Notes under the pieces: generated by a model
The model's database searches: none
What the model was told of the DNA's origin: nothing
What the model saw: the letters and a program-made list of their open reading frames with translations, nothing else
Translations under genes and position numbers: made by a program
Shown here: positions 35,521 to 45,706 of the stretch, in pieces
Numbering within the stretch: the first letter of the stretch is position 1
Layout: every line of letters starts with the position of its first letter
Source of the DNA: JACCTH01 sp963761985
GTDB taxonomy: Bacteria > Actinomycetota > Acidimicrobiia > Spongiisociales > ZC4RG35
Reading direction: 5' to 3'
Length of the DNA stretch: 64,000 nt
Assembly: GCA_963761985.1 (NCBI GenBank)
Contig: CAVXIT010000013.1
Location: 186,001 to 250,000, forward strand

Positions 35521-35670
35521 TCAGGCTCTGATCCAAAGCCTCGCTTGCGAGGGCTCGATGGTTCGCTGTACGACGCCGACCGTGGCCGCCGCCATCACGA
35601 TCACGATCGCAGTGGCCAGAATGACCCCGACCACTGACCAAGCGACCCAGACCAGGAATCGGCGGGACAC
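35521..35670 (-). CDS. Possible small single-pass membrane protein (49 aa)
   Basis: Open frame from GTG 35670: VSRRFLVWVAWSVVGVILAT followed by AIVIVMAAATVGVVQRTIEP and a short basic tail. One long hydrophobic stretch (about 6-36) with a basic start is plausible for a small membrane protein. No clear ribosome site is visible and composition alone could produce such a frame. It fills most of the gap between the GYD gene and the DUF2177 gene. Confidence 0.3.
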   Translation of the reverse strand: MSRRFLVWVAWSVVGVILATAIVIVMAAATVGVVQRTIEPSQARLWIRA

Positions 35671-35713
35671 AGGACTGAACGTTACCGACGTGCCGTCACC
35701 AGAGCGTTCCGGG

Positions 35714-36106
35714 TTATCCGAAGACTCTCGTCATCAGGTAGGCGGCGCCAAACCCAACCAGGGCCGTCATGACCGCGCCCCACAGCATGTCGACCACGGT
35801 GACTGTCATCGGCCAATCGTTGAGCGTCGCCTGGTTGGTGAGGTCGTATGTGGCATAGGCGACTACACCAAACAACGCTCCCCGCCACAAGGCGTTGGTG
35901 GGACGATCGTCGGTAATCGCCGGGTTGACCACGAAGTACGTCACGCCGACTGCATAGATGAGATAGAAAATGCCGGCGGCGACCCAGTTCGGGCGAGCAG
36001 CCATCATCGAGCCAAGTTGCTGGCGATAGAAGGTGCGGGCGACCAGACCCAGCCAGAGCCCGTCGAGGACCGCCATCAATCCGAGCGTCGAGAGGAACGC
36101 TCCCAT
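35714..36106 (-). CDS. DUF2177-family membrane protein
   Basis: 130 aa, four hydrophobic helices. Family features: LDGLWLGLVARTFYRQQLG, YLIYAVGVTYFVVNPA, GALFGVVAYATYDLTNQATL and WGAVMTALVGF. The conserved Asp in TYDLTNQATL is typical. Function unknown. It is divergent from the kynureninase gene, with 24 bases between starts. Confidence 0.88.
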   Translation of the reverse strand: MGAFLSTLGLMAVLDGLWLGLVARTFYRQQLGSMMAARPNWVAAGIFYLIYAVGVTYFVVNPAITDDRPTNALWRGALFGVVAYATYDLTNQATLNDWPMTVTVVDMLWGAVMTALVGFGAAYLMTRVFG

Positions 36107-36130
36107 GCCCTGACATTAGGGTCGGCAGCT

Positions 36131-37304
36131 GTGATCACCGACGTCGAATGCCGGGAGCTTGACAGCAAGGACCCTTTGGCTTTCGTCCGCGATCGCTTCG
36201 ATCTGGCCGACGGAGTCGTCTATCTCGACGGCAATTCACTCGGGCCACCGGTACGCGCCGTCGGAGAAACCATGGCGAAGTTGGGGCGCGACTGGCAGCA
36301 ACTGCTCATTCGCGGATGGTGGGACGCGGGATGGCTCGATCTCCCGCGACGTGTCGGTGATCTCATCGCGCCGCTCATCGGAGCTGGCGCCGGCACCGTG
36401 ACGTGCACCGACTCCACCTCGATCAATCTGTACAAAGCGGTCCTTGCGGCGACCCACCTGGTCGATGGCGACGTCCTGACCGATTCCGGCAACTTCCCTA
36501 CAGATCTTTATGTGCTCGCCTCGGTAGCCGAGCTCACCGGACGCCGCCTTCGAATTGTCGAACCTGAAGAGGTGGCCGATTCGATCGAATCCGGGGTGTT
36601 GTCGCTTACGCAGGTCGACTTCCGGACCGGGCGTCGTCACGACCTCGGGGCTCTCACCGACACAGCCCATGAAGCAGGCGCGGTGACGGTTTGGGATCTC
36701 TCCCACTCGGCCGGAGTCATGCCGATCGAGCTCGAACGGCATGGTGTCGAAATGGCTGTGGGTTGTGGATACAAATATCTCAACGGCGGCCCCGGCTCGC
36801 CGGCATATATCTACGTCCGTCCCGATCTAGAGGTTGCCAACCCGATCAACGGCTGGTTCTCCCATCGGGCCCCGTTCGACTTCGACCCCGCCTATGTCCC
36901 GGCAAGAGGAAGCGAACGCATGCGATCGGGCACTCCGCATGTCCTCTCGATGGCCGTCTTTGAGGCGGCTCTCTCCGCATTCGACGGTGTCGAGATAGCT
37001 GCCGTGCGCGCAAAGTCGGAGACTCTGACTTCGATATTCATCGACCTTGTCGCTGAGGTTGGCGAGGTAATTACACCAACTCACCCAAACCTGCGCGGGC
37101 GGCCAGGTGAGCCTTCGGGTGGAGGGTGCGGAATCGCTGATCGACGACCTCATCAAGTCGAGAATCATCGGCGACTACCGGCCGCCAGACGTTGCCCGCT
37201 TTGGCTTCGCCCCCCTTTACGTCGGCTACTCAGATGTCTGGAAGGCCGCAACCGCTATTCGGGAATGGCACCGACGGCAGAAAGACCGACAACCCGCGAG
37301 GTAG
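36131..37304 (+). CDS. kynU: Kynureninase, frame break near the 3' end
   Basis: PLP enzyme that splits L-kynurenine (or 3-hydroxykynurenine) into (hydroxy)anthranilate and alanine. Evidence: VVYLDGNSLGPP, NLYKAVLAATH, DSGNFPTDLYV, VWDLSHSAGVMP, PLP lysine in GCGYKYLNGGPGSPAYIYV and GWFSHRAPFDF. After PNLRG the frame is lost; dropping one G of the run at 37097-37099 continues as GQVSLRVEGAESLIDDLI to RFGFAPLYVGYSDVWKAA and gives 390 aa. The GTG start leaves 24 bases to the divergent gene. No other kyn genes are nearby. Confidence 0.85.
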
Positions 37305-37536
37305 CCATATCCCCTTTGACACTCTCGGGGATCAACTGCGCCCGGCCTGTCTGATCTCCCATCACCAGGTTCACGACCAGGGCCTTGCCAGCCACGCCAG
37401 TTCCGTTGAGCACCGAGAGCGTGCCGACCCAGGTTCCCTGTTCCGGGTCGTCATCGACCTCGATCGTGCCAACGGTCAGAAGAGGCCCATCGGGCAGATG
37501 AATTCGAACCGGACCGGAATACTGCATCCCTCCCAT
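37255..37536 (-). CDS. Small conserved hypothetical protein
   Basis: 93 aa from ATG 37536 (a second ATG at 37527 is possible; the frame is open to 37575). Beta-rich: YSGPVRIHLPDGPLLTVGTIEVDDD, GTWVGTLSVLNGTG and ALVVNLVMGDQTGRAQLI (blocks). It resembles a small beta-barrel but I cannot name a family. It overlaps the 3' end of the kynureninase gene by 50 bases on the opposite strand. Confidence 0.6.
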   Translation of the reverse strand: MGGMQYSGPVRIHLPDGPLLTVGTIEVDDDPEQGTWVGTLSVLNGTGVAGKALVVNLVMGDQTGRAQLIPESVKGDMATSRVVGLSAVGAIPE

Positions 37537-37593
37537 TCTTGCGTATCCGCGCCTAGGAAAAGGGGCGGGATTCAACGCAAGAATGGTTTGGGG

Positions 37594-37992
37594 TTATCCG
37601 CAGCGGCTGGGCTCGCCGGGGGAGAACACGGCTACCGGCGTCCCGTCGGCGAGATTGAACTCGACCGTTTCCTCGTCGACGACCGAGAGCACGCCCTCGA
37701 TGGCTGCATCGGGCCCGTCAACCGGGCTCTGGTTCATCACCTCGACCGGCCAATTGGCGGGGTAGTTGGGATGCTCGAAGAACTTCTCGGATGCCACCCA
37801 CCACGACCCGTTGGCTTCGAACGCCTCGCCGCAGGTGACGTACATCGTGTAGGAGAAGTTCTCTCCGACCTCGATGGTCGACCCCTCGGTGAAAGGAGGT
37901 GTCGACGTGGTCGTATCGATGTTTTCACCGCTGCAAGCGGCAAGGACCGCGAGCGCAAGCAAGATTGGTTTAGGCAAGATTCTTTTGCTCAT
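37594..37992 (-). CDS. Hypothetical lipoprotein
   Basis: 132 aa. Lipobox VLAAC with Cys20, short Thr-rich linker, then a domain of about 100 residues with two Cys (in YVTCGEAFEANGSWW and PSRCG), probably disulfide-bonded. The GEAFEANGSWW segment recurs in small exported actinobacterial proteins of unknown role. It lies 13 bases after hspR on the same strand, so it may be co-transcribed with the chaperone operon. Confidence 0.7.
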   Translation of the reverse strand: MSKRILPKPILLALAVLAACSGENIDTTTSTPPFTEGSTIEVGENFSYTMYVTCGEAFEANGSWWVASEKFFEHPNYPANWPVEVMNQSPVDGPDAAIEGVLSVVDEETVEFNLADGTPVAVFSPGEPSRCG

Positions 37993-38005
37993 TGCGCCTT
38001 CGACG

Positions 38006-38422
38006 TCAACGTTGCCGGCGTGGTTCCGGCTGAGCCCTCTTCTCCAGAGCTGTCTCGGTGCGGAGGACGATTTCCCGACGATACGACTTGTGGACCTCGC
38101 TGATCCTTCTTTCCAAGTCGCGCTGCTGTTTTCGGATCTCGGCGTGGAGCTCGTCGACCATGCCTCGCAGCGTTTCCACTTCGTTCTTCAAATCAAGCAC
38201 TTGTCGGACTCCCTCCAGGTTGAGCCCGCGGTTGGTCAGTTCCTGAATCAAGGTCAGTCTCTCTATGTCTGACGCCGAGTAGCGACGCGTTCCACCGGGA
38301 GTCCGGTACGGCTCGATCAATCCTTTGCGCTCGTAGATCCGCAGAGTCTGGGGATGCATCCCCGCCATCTCTGCCGCCACCGAGATTACGAAGACCGCAG
38401 TTTGTTGACGGCCGGCCATCAT
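38006..38422 (-). CDS. hspR: MerR-family heat-shock repressor HspR
   Basis: 138 aa. N-terminal MerR helix-turn-helix: FVISVAAEMAGMHPQTLRIYERKGLIEPYRT, RRYSASDIERL, followed by a coiled-coil (about 75-120). HspR represses dnaK and clpB operons in actinobacteria, with DnaK as co-repressor. It overlaps dnaJ by four bases, the classic dnaK-grpE-dnaJ-hspR order, which also supports the phylum assignment. Confidence 0.95.
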   Translation of the reverse strand: MMAGRQQTAVFVISVAAEMAGMHPQTLRIYERKGLIEPYRTPGGTRRYSASDIERLTLIQELTNRGLNLEGVRQVLDLKNEVETLRGMVDELHAEIRKQQRDLERRISEVHKSYRREIVLRTETALEKRAQPEPRRQR

Positions 38423-39549
38423 GTCCTCAGATGAGCTCGAAGGTCCTCACGGTCGAGGGCACCCAGCTCTTCGAGCAACCGTTTTTCTTCCTTGGAGATC
38501 TTGGCCGGCACCACGACCTCGACTTTGACGTAGAGGTCTCCGGCCGGGCGCTTCCCCGCCTTGATGCCCCGTCCCTTGACCCGCAGCGTCTTACCGCTGG
38601 CGGTGCCGGCGGGCACTTTGATCGTCACTTTCCCCTCCAAGGTGGGGACATCGATAGTGGTACCAAGAGCTGCCTCGGTGTAGCTCACGGGCACGGTCAG
38701 ATGGAGGTCGTCTCCGCGCCGTTGGAACAATTCGTGGCTGCCGACGTGGACTCTCACAATCAGGTCACCGGGTGGTCCCCCCGCCTGGCCGGGAGCTCCT
38801 TTCCCAGCCAGACGGACTGTTGCACCGTCTTTGATCCCGGCCGGGATCTTCACCTTGATGTTGCGGGTGCGGACCTCAGTGCCGCGCCCCCGGCATTGAG
38901 CGCAGGGCGTCGTGATCAGGCGGCCGCTCCCCCCGCATTGCGGGCAGGGCTGGCTGAACGAGAAAACACCCTGGTTCGATGCCACCACTCCGTCGCCGCC
39001 ACAGTTTGGACACACATCGATCGCGGTTCCGGGCTCGGCCCCGGAGCCGCCACAGCGACTGCAGGGCGCTTCCCCGCGGAGGGCGATCTCGGTGAGCAAT
39101 CCCGCGACGGCATCGTCGAAAGAGATCGTGAGATCGGTCGAGGTATCAGCACCCTGCCGGGGGCCTTGTCGCCCACGCGAGGTTCTCCCGCCGAACAGGT
39201 CACCCAGCCCACCGCCAAACAGATCCTGGAGATCTTCCACCCTGAACCTTTGGCCGCCGGCGCCAAAAGGATTTCCGCTTCGCTGGCCGCCGTCGAAGTT
39301 GCGATATGCGCCCGATTCGACCAGACGCCGGAGTTCGTCGTATTCCTTGCGCTGTTCAGCATCCGAAAGGATGGCGTTCGCTTCCGAGATCTGCTTGAAC
39401 TTCTCCTCAGCTGCGGCATCGCCCGGATTCGCGTCAGGATGAAACTTTTGGGCAAGCTTGCGGTAGGCGCGTTTGATCTCCTCGGCGCTTGCGCCCTTGC
39501 TCACCCCGAGGACCTGATAGAAGTCCTTGTCGACCCAGTCGCGGTTCAA
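38419..39549 (-). CDS. dnaJ: Chaperone protein DnaJ
   Basis: 376 aa. J domain with His37-Pro38-Asp39 in KFHPDANPG, Gly/Phe-rich linker (GGQRSGNPFGAGG, FGGGLGDLFGG), four CxxCxGxG zinc repeats (CSRCGGSG, CPNCGGDG, CPQCGGSG, CAQCRGRG) and C-terminal substrate-binding domain. It delivers clients to DnaK and stimulates its ATPase. The start lies 3 bases after the grpE stop. Confidence 0.97.
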   Translation of the reverse strand: MNRDWVDKDFYQVLGVSKGASAEEIKRAYRKLAQKFHPDANPGDAAAEEKFKQISEANAILSDAEQRKEYDELRRLVESGAYRNFDGGQRSGNPFGAGGQRFRVEDLQDLFGGGLGDLFGGRTSRGRQGPRQGADTSTDLTISFDDAVAGLLTEIALRGEAPCSRCGGSGAEPGTAIDVCPNCGGDGVVASNQGVFSFSQPCPQCGGSGRLITTPCAQCRGRGTEVRTRNIKVKIPAGIKDGATVRLAGKGAPGQAGGPPGDLIVRVHVGSHELFQRRGDDLHLTVPVSYTEAALGTTIDVPTLEGKVTIKVPAGTASGKTLRVKGRGIKAGKRPAGDLYVKVEVVVPAKISKEEKRLLEELGALDREDLRAHLRT

Positions 39550-39552
39550 GGT

Positions 39553-40084
39553 CTAGGCCTCGCGATGGCCGACCCCGACCAGGCTCGCCCTGAGCACCTT
39601 GCCTTTGAACGTATAGCCGCGCCGGTATTGGCTCACCACAACTAGCGGACCGTCACCGTCTTGATTCGTGGTGACTGCCTCATGGAGAAGTGGGTCAAAG
39701 GGCTCGTCGATCGCATCGATCGGCTCAAGACCTTCGCGCTTGAGCACATCGAGAAGTTGATCGCGCGTTCCGCGAACTCCCGCCTTAAGCATTTCCTCTA
39801 CCTCCGTTGAGGTTTCAATCGCCAGTGCCGCGTCGAGGCTGTCAAGGACAGGAAGCAACGACGCGACCACGCGTTCGGATGAGCGTTCGAGGATGCTCGT
39901 GAGCTCGCGCTGGGTTCGCTTGCGGTAGTTTTCGAAGTCGGCCGCTACCCGGCGGAGGTCGTTTAAATAGGACTCGGCCTCGACCCTGGCTGCAGTTAGT
40001 TCGTCAACCTCAACTGGTTCGGCCTCTACCTCAAGAACTGGCTCGTCAGTCTCCACCCAGCTGGCATCAACCTCTGGGAGGTCC

Positions 40085-40092
<8 letters not shown>
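39553..40092 (-). CDS. grpE: Nucleotide exchange factor GrpE
   Basis: 179 aa from ATG 40092, which overlaps the dnaK stop by eight bases; the frame open to 40209 is inside dnaK. Acidic disordered N-terminus, long coiled helix LRRVAADFENYRKRTQRE, then the beta domain with EGLEPIDAIDEPFDPLLHEAV and VVSQYRRGYTFKGKVLRASLVGV (blocks). It releases ADP from DnaK. Confidence 0.96.
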
Positions 40093-41917
<1,825 letters not shown>

Positions 41918-41936
41918 ATGTATCTACTCCTGTGGT

Positions 41937-42006
41937 GGGTTTCTAAGCGCCTAACGGGTTTCTAAGCGTTTCTGAAGAGCATAACCTGAGTGTCATATTG
42001 TCATAT
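41937..42006 (-). promoter_or_regulatory. dnaK control region with tandem repeats and a weak HspR half-site
   Basis: GGGTTTCTAAGCG occurs at 41937-41949 and again at 41956-41968 (19-base period) in the dnaK leader. TGTCATAT occurs twice in tandem at 41991-42006. On the minus strand ATGACA and TATGCT make a rough promoter, and ACTCAGG matches one half (ACTCAAG) of the HspR element in six of seven bases; the other half is poor. The lon start lies on the other side. Confidence 0.45.
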
Positions 42007-42086
42007 TCCCCCAAACTTATGAATTGGGCAGGAATAATTAGGGTCTTCCCGTCCGTTTTAGTGATCCTTTGATCAACAGGAGTTTC

Positions 42087-44387
42087 GTGAACCAAGACCT
42101 AGAAACCCAGAGTCTCCCCGTCCTGCCGTTGCGCAACGGGGTGGTGTTTCCTCATATGGTCGTCACCTTGCGGATTGAGACGGCCGAGGGCAAGACCGCC
42201 CTCGCCGCTTCCGCCAAGGCCAACGACCGTCTCATCCTGGTCCCCCGAGTGGGGGGTCGCTATGCCTCAGTCGGCACGGTGGCCGAGATTCAGCAAACAG
42301 ACGACGAAGGCAATGTCGTCGTGTCGGGGATTGCGCGGGCTCGGGTGGGCATCGGCTCCACCGACAGCGCGGGCGCGCTTTGGGTCGAAATCGAACCCTA
42401 TCCCGAGGTCGACGTCCATGACGAAGCCCTCGACGACCTGGTGGCCGAATACCGAGCCGTAGTCACCGAGGTGTTGGACCACCGCGGGGTAGGCGCTATT
42501 GCGGATCGCATTCTGGGAATCGAGAACGCGAGCCGGCTGGCCGACCTTGCTGTCTATTCGCCCGATCTCTCGCTCGAGCAAAAAGTCGAGATTCTTGAAA
42601 CGCTCGACGTGCGCGAGCGCCTCGGCAAGCTATTGGTTTGGATGCGCGAGGTCCTGGCCGATCTCGAGTTGCGCCGCCGTGTGCGCGACGACGCCGCCGA
42701 GCGAATCGACAAGAGCCAGCGCGATTATCTGCTCCGTCAGCAGATGGAGGCAATCAAGAAGGAGCTCGGCGAAGAAGTCGGCGCCTCCGACAGCTACCGG
42801 GCTCGGCTCGAAGAGACTGCGTTTCCGGAGAAAGTCAAGGAAGCCGTCACTCGCGAGATCGATCGACTGGAGCGGATGTCAGAGCAATCGCCTGAGCATT
42901 CGTGGATCCGGACCTGGCTCGACACGATGTTCGACTTGCCATGGGGCGTCAGCTCTGATGACCGCCTCGATCTCAACGAGGCATGGGCTGTGCTCGACGC
43001 CGACCACACCGGACTGCATGATGTCAAGGAGCGAATCGTCGAACACCTGGCGGTACGCAAACTTCGCCAGGAGCGCGGGCTCAACGAGGCGAACACCCGC
43101 CAGTCGGGGGCAATCCTGCTTTTGGTCGGCCCGCCCGGAGTAGGCAAGACCTCCCTCGGTGAGTCGGTGGCTCGCGCATTGGGCCGGAAGTTCGTTCGAG
43201 TCGCCCTCGGTGGCATTCGCGACGAAGCCGAGGTACGGGGACATCGGCGCACCTATGTGGGGGCTCGACCGGGAAGGATCGCACGAGCGCTGACCGAGGC
43301 TCAGACCATGAACCCGGTTTTCTTGCTGGACGAAATGGACAAGGTAGGCAACGACTGGCGGGGAGATCCTTCCTCGGCTCTGCTCGAGGTCCTCGATCCT
43401 GCACAGAATCACACGTTCCGCGACCACTATCTCGAAGTCGACCTCGACCTTTCGGATGTGCTCTTCATCGCCACGGCCAATGTGATCGAGACGATCCCGG
43501 CGCCATTGCTCGACCGCACTGAAGTGATCCGACTCGACGGTTACACCGACGATGAGAAGGTTGCGATTGCTCGCGATCACCTGTTGCCGCGTCAGATTCG
43601 CCTGGCGGGCCTCGAACCCGAGGAGATCTCTGTAACCGAGCCCGCTCTGCACACAGTCGTGGATCGCTACACCCGCGAAGCGGGGGTACGTTCACTCGAA
43701 CGGGAGCTCGGCAAGCTCTCGCGCAAGGCCGCGACCAAAGTCGCTCGAGGTGAGGACGTTCATATCGAGATCGGATCTGAACAGGTCTCGGAGTTTCTCG
43801 GCAAGCCGAAGGTCTGGCACGACGAGGCCAAGGACCGAACCGATGTCCCCGGCGTCGCCACTGGATTGGCAGTCACGGGTTCGGGTGGTGACGTTCTCTT
43901 CATCGAGGCGTCAGCCACGGCGGGCGAACAGGGTCTGACTTTGACCGGTCAGCTGGGCGATGTGATGAAGGAGTCGGCGCAGATCGCCCTCTCTTACGTC
44001 GAAGCCCACGCCGGTGAGCTGGGGATCGCTTTGGACGATCTCAAACGGAGATTTCACGTGCACGTCCCCGCCGGTGCTATCCCCAAGGATGGCCCGTCCG
44101 CTGGCGTGACGATGGTCACCGCGGTTACGTCGCTTCTCACCGGCCGCAAGGTTCGATCCGATCTGGGGATGACCGGCGAGGTCACCCTGCAGGGCAAGGT
44201 CCTTCCGATCGGTGGCCTCAAGCAGAAGGTGCTCGCGGCCCACAGAGCGGGTCTGACCCGGGTGGTCTTTCCGCAAAGGAACGAGATCGACCTCGACGAC
44301 ATCCCCGAATCAGTTCGGGAAACGATCACCTTTCATCCGGTCGAGTCGATCGATCAGGTGCTGGAACTGGCGCTCGAATCGACTTAA
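42087..44387 (+). CDS. lon: ATP-dependent protease Lon
   Basis: 766 aa from GTG 42087, with AGGAG 4-5 bases upstream; an in-frame TTG at 42069 is less likely. LonA layout: N-domain from LPVLPLRNGVVFPHMVV, coiled segment, AAA domain with GPPGVGKTSLGESVARAL and GGIRDEAEVRGHRRTYVGA (blocks), and protease domain with catalytic Ser in KDGPSAGVTM (about residue 671) and Lys in GGLKQKVLAAHRAG. It degrades misfolded and regulatory proteins. It is divergent from the dnaK operon, with 169 bases between starts. Confidence 0.97.
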   Translation: MNQDLETQSLPVLPLRNGVVFPHMVVTLRIETAEGKTALAASAKANDRLILVPRVGGRYASVGTVAEIQQTDDEGNVVVSGIARARVGIGSTDSAGALWVEIEPYPEVDVHDEALDDLVAEYRAVVTEVLDHRGVGAIADRILGIENASRLADLAVYSPDLSLEQKVEILETLDVRERLGKLLVWMREVLADLELRRRVRDDAAERIDKSQRDYLLRQQMEAIKKELGEEVGASDSYRARLEETAFPEKVKEAVTREIDRLERMSEQSPEHSWIRTWLDTMFDLPWGVSSDDRLDLNEAWAVLDADHTGLHDVKERIVEHLAVRKLRQERGLNEANTRQSGAILLLVGPPGVGKTSLGESVARALGRKFVRVALGGIRDEAEVRGHRRTYVGARPGRIARALTEAQTMNPVFLLDEMDKVGNDWRGDPSSALLEVLDPAQNHTFRDHYLEVDLDLSDVLFIATANVIETIPAPLLDRTEVIRLDGYTDDEKVAIARDHLLPRQIRLAGLEPEEISVTEPALHTVVDRYTREAGVRSLERELGKLSRKAATKVARGEDVHIEIGSEQVSEFLGKPKVWHDEAKDRTDVPGVATGLAVTGSGGDVLFIEASATAGEQGLTLTGQLGDVMKESAQIALSYVEAHAGELGIALDDLKRRFHVHVPAGAIPKDGPSAGVTMVTAVTSLLTGRKVRSDLGMTGEVTLQGKVLPIGGLKQKVLAAHRAGLTRVVFPQRNEIDLDDIPESVRETITFHPVESIDQVLELALEST

Positions 44388-44402
44388 TCCCGGTCTTTGG
44401 GA

Positions 44403-44672
44403 TTACTTCTTGTGGGCAAACCAAATGGTCGGAGCAGCCGCGACCCCGGCTTGATCCATAGCCTCGCGGAGCTGCGGTGCCTCTGCCATTGCTTTGGCTG
44501 CGCCAATATTGTCGAATACGTGCATGACTGTGACGTCGTTGGGGTCATCGGCTGACTGAAACACGGTGTGCGATCTGACTCCGAACTCCTCCCGCAGCGC
44601 ATCAGCATCGTCGTAGACTTGCCGCCAAAGCTCGTAGTCCTTGACAGGGTGGCGTACAAATAGGTGGGCCAT
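44403..44672 (-). CDS. Small dimeric alpha-beta-barrel-type protein, function unknown
   Basis: 89 aa. AHLFVRHPVKDYELWRQVYDD, TVMHVFDNIGAAKAMAEA and a C-terminal strand TIWFAHKK fit the ferredoxin-like ABM/EthD fold. No catalytic residues stand out. It ends 15 bases from the lon stop (convergent), around a weak hairpin AATCCC-N7-GGGATT at 44386-44404. Confidence 0.7.
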   Translation of the reverse strand: MAHLFVRHPVKDYELWRQVYDDADALREEFGVRSHTVFQSADDPNDVTVMHVFDNIGAAKAMAEAPQLREAMDQAGVAAAPTIWFAHKK

Positions 44673-44728
44673 CGTGGTCCTTTCAACAGGTGGCGCGAGA
44701 GTATCGACTTGCGAAGCCTGACGGCGAA

Positions 44729-45649
44729 CTAACTGTCTCTGCTGACGTTCTCCAGTCGACGTCTTGCAAGCGAGATGTATTCGGGTTCGGTGTCGAATCC
44801 CACAAAGTGGCGGTCGCTCATGGCGGCCGCCACTGCTGTTGTTCCGGAACCGATGTAAGGATCGAGGACGAGGTCTCCCTCATACGTGTACAAGTCGATC
44901 AGCCGGCGGGGAAGTTCGATGGGGAACGGCGCGGGATGGCCGATCCTCACCGCACTCTCCGATGGGATATCCCACAGATCGAGGGTTGCGGCCATGAAGT
45001 CGTCGGCCGAGATCGTCGCCTGGTGGGGAAGGGCGGCAGCTTGACGCTGTCTGCGGTTGAGGGCGCGGTCAAAACGCCCTTTCGAGGCGATGATGACCCG
45101 CTCGGTGAGATCTCTCAACACCGGATTGGCCGGGCTGCGAAAGCTGCCCCAGGCGCATGATCCGCCCGCGCCGAGCGCTTTGCGCCAGATGATCTCGCCG
45201 CGGAGGAGCAACCCGAGGTCGTCCTGCAGAATGGAGATGACATCGGCCGACAACGATCGATAGGGTCGCCGGCCCAGGTTGGCAACATTGATTGCCATTC
45301 GACCCCCTGGCTCCAGCTTGGTGACGCAAATCGCCAGCACCTCAGCGATTCCTCGCAGGTAGTCGCGATACCCGGCGGCCACGTCGCTTTCCGCAATTTC
45401 CTGCTCATAGGCCTTGCCCGTGAAGTAAGGCGGCGAGGTGATGAGCAACGCGACCGAGTTATCGGCAACCTGTTCCGGGGTCATGGCGCGAGCGTCTCCG
45501 ACAAACAACTGGTCGACGCAGGCCGGGGGATTGATGGTCGCCTCGGGTGAGATGACCGGCTCCGGAAAACGGCGGTAGAAGCTGGATGAATCGTGGCTTT
45601 CTCGTCGGCTCGAGCCGAATGCTGTCGTTGCCGTGGGGCGCCGGGCCAT
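44729..45649 (-). CDS. Site-specific DNA methyltransferase (beta-class N6-adenine or N4-cytosine), no partner nuclease
   Basis: 306 aa. Catalytic motif IV TSPPY at 71-75 precedes the AdoMet motif DPYIGSGTT at 263-271, the beta-class order; FIGFD-like VGFDTEPEYISLA follows. TSPPY fits N4-cytosine or N6-adenine methylation, so the base cannot be fixed. No restriction enzyme or specificity subunit is encoded nearby, so it is an orphan and may have a regulatory or housekeeping role. It is divergent from the GNAT gene, with a perfect palindrome between them. Confidence 0.88.
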   Translation of the reverse strand: MARRPTATTAFGSSRRESHDSSSFYRRFPEPVISPEATINPPACVDQLFVGDARAMTPEQVADNSVALLITSPPYFTGKAYEQEIAESDVAAGYRDYLRGIAEVLAICVTKLEPGGRMAINVANLGRRPYRSLSADVISILQDDLGLLLRGEIIWRKALGAGGSCAWGSFRSPANPVLRDLTERVIIASKGRFDRALNRRQRQAAALPHQATISADDFMAATLDLWDIPSESAVRIGHPAPFPIELPRRLIDLYTYEGDLVLDPYIGSGTTAVAAAMSDRHFVGFDTEPEYISLARRRLENVSRDS

Positions 45650-45686
45650 GGCGGGACGGTAACTGAGCTAGGACCTTGCATGCGGT

Positions 45687-45706
45687 ATGCTTGCAATTGC
45701 AAGCAT
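45687..45706. promoter_or_regulatory. Perfect 20-base palindrome between the methyltransferase and GNAT genes
   Basis: ATGCTTGCAATTGCAAGCAT reads the same on both strands. It overlaps two candidate GNAT start codons (45687 and 45705) and lies 38 bases from the methyltransferase start. Such a symmetrical site in a divergent promoter region is typical of an operator for a dimeric regulator. Confidence 0.6.

Noticed and set aside
38431..39645. Long plus-strand open frame (404 codons) opposite dnaJ
   Set aside because: Mirror of a well-conserved chaperone gene; no recognisable domain.
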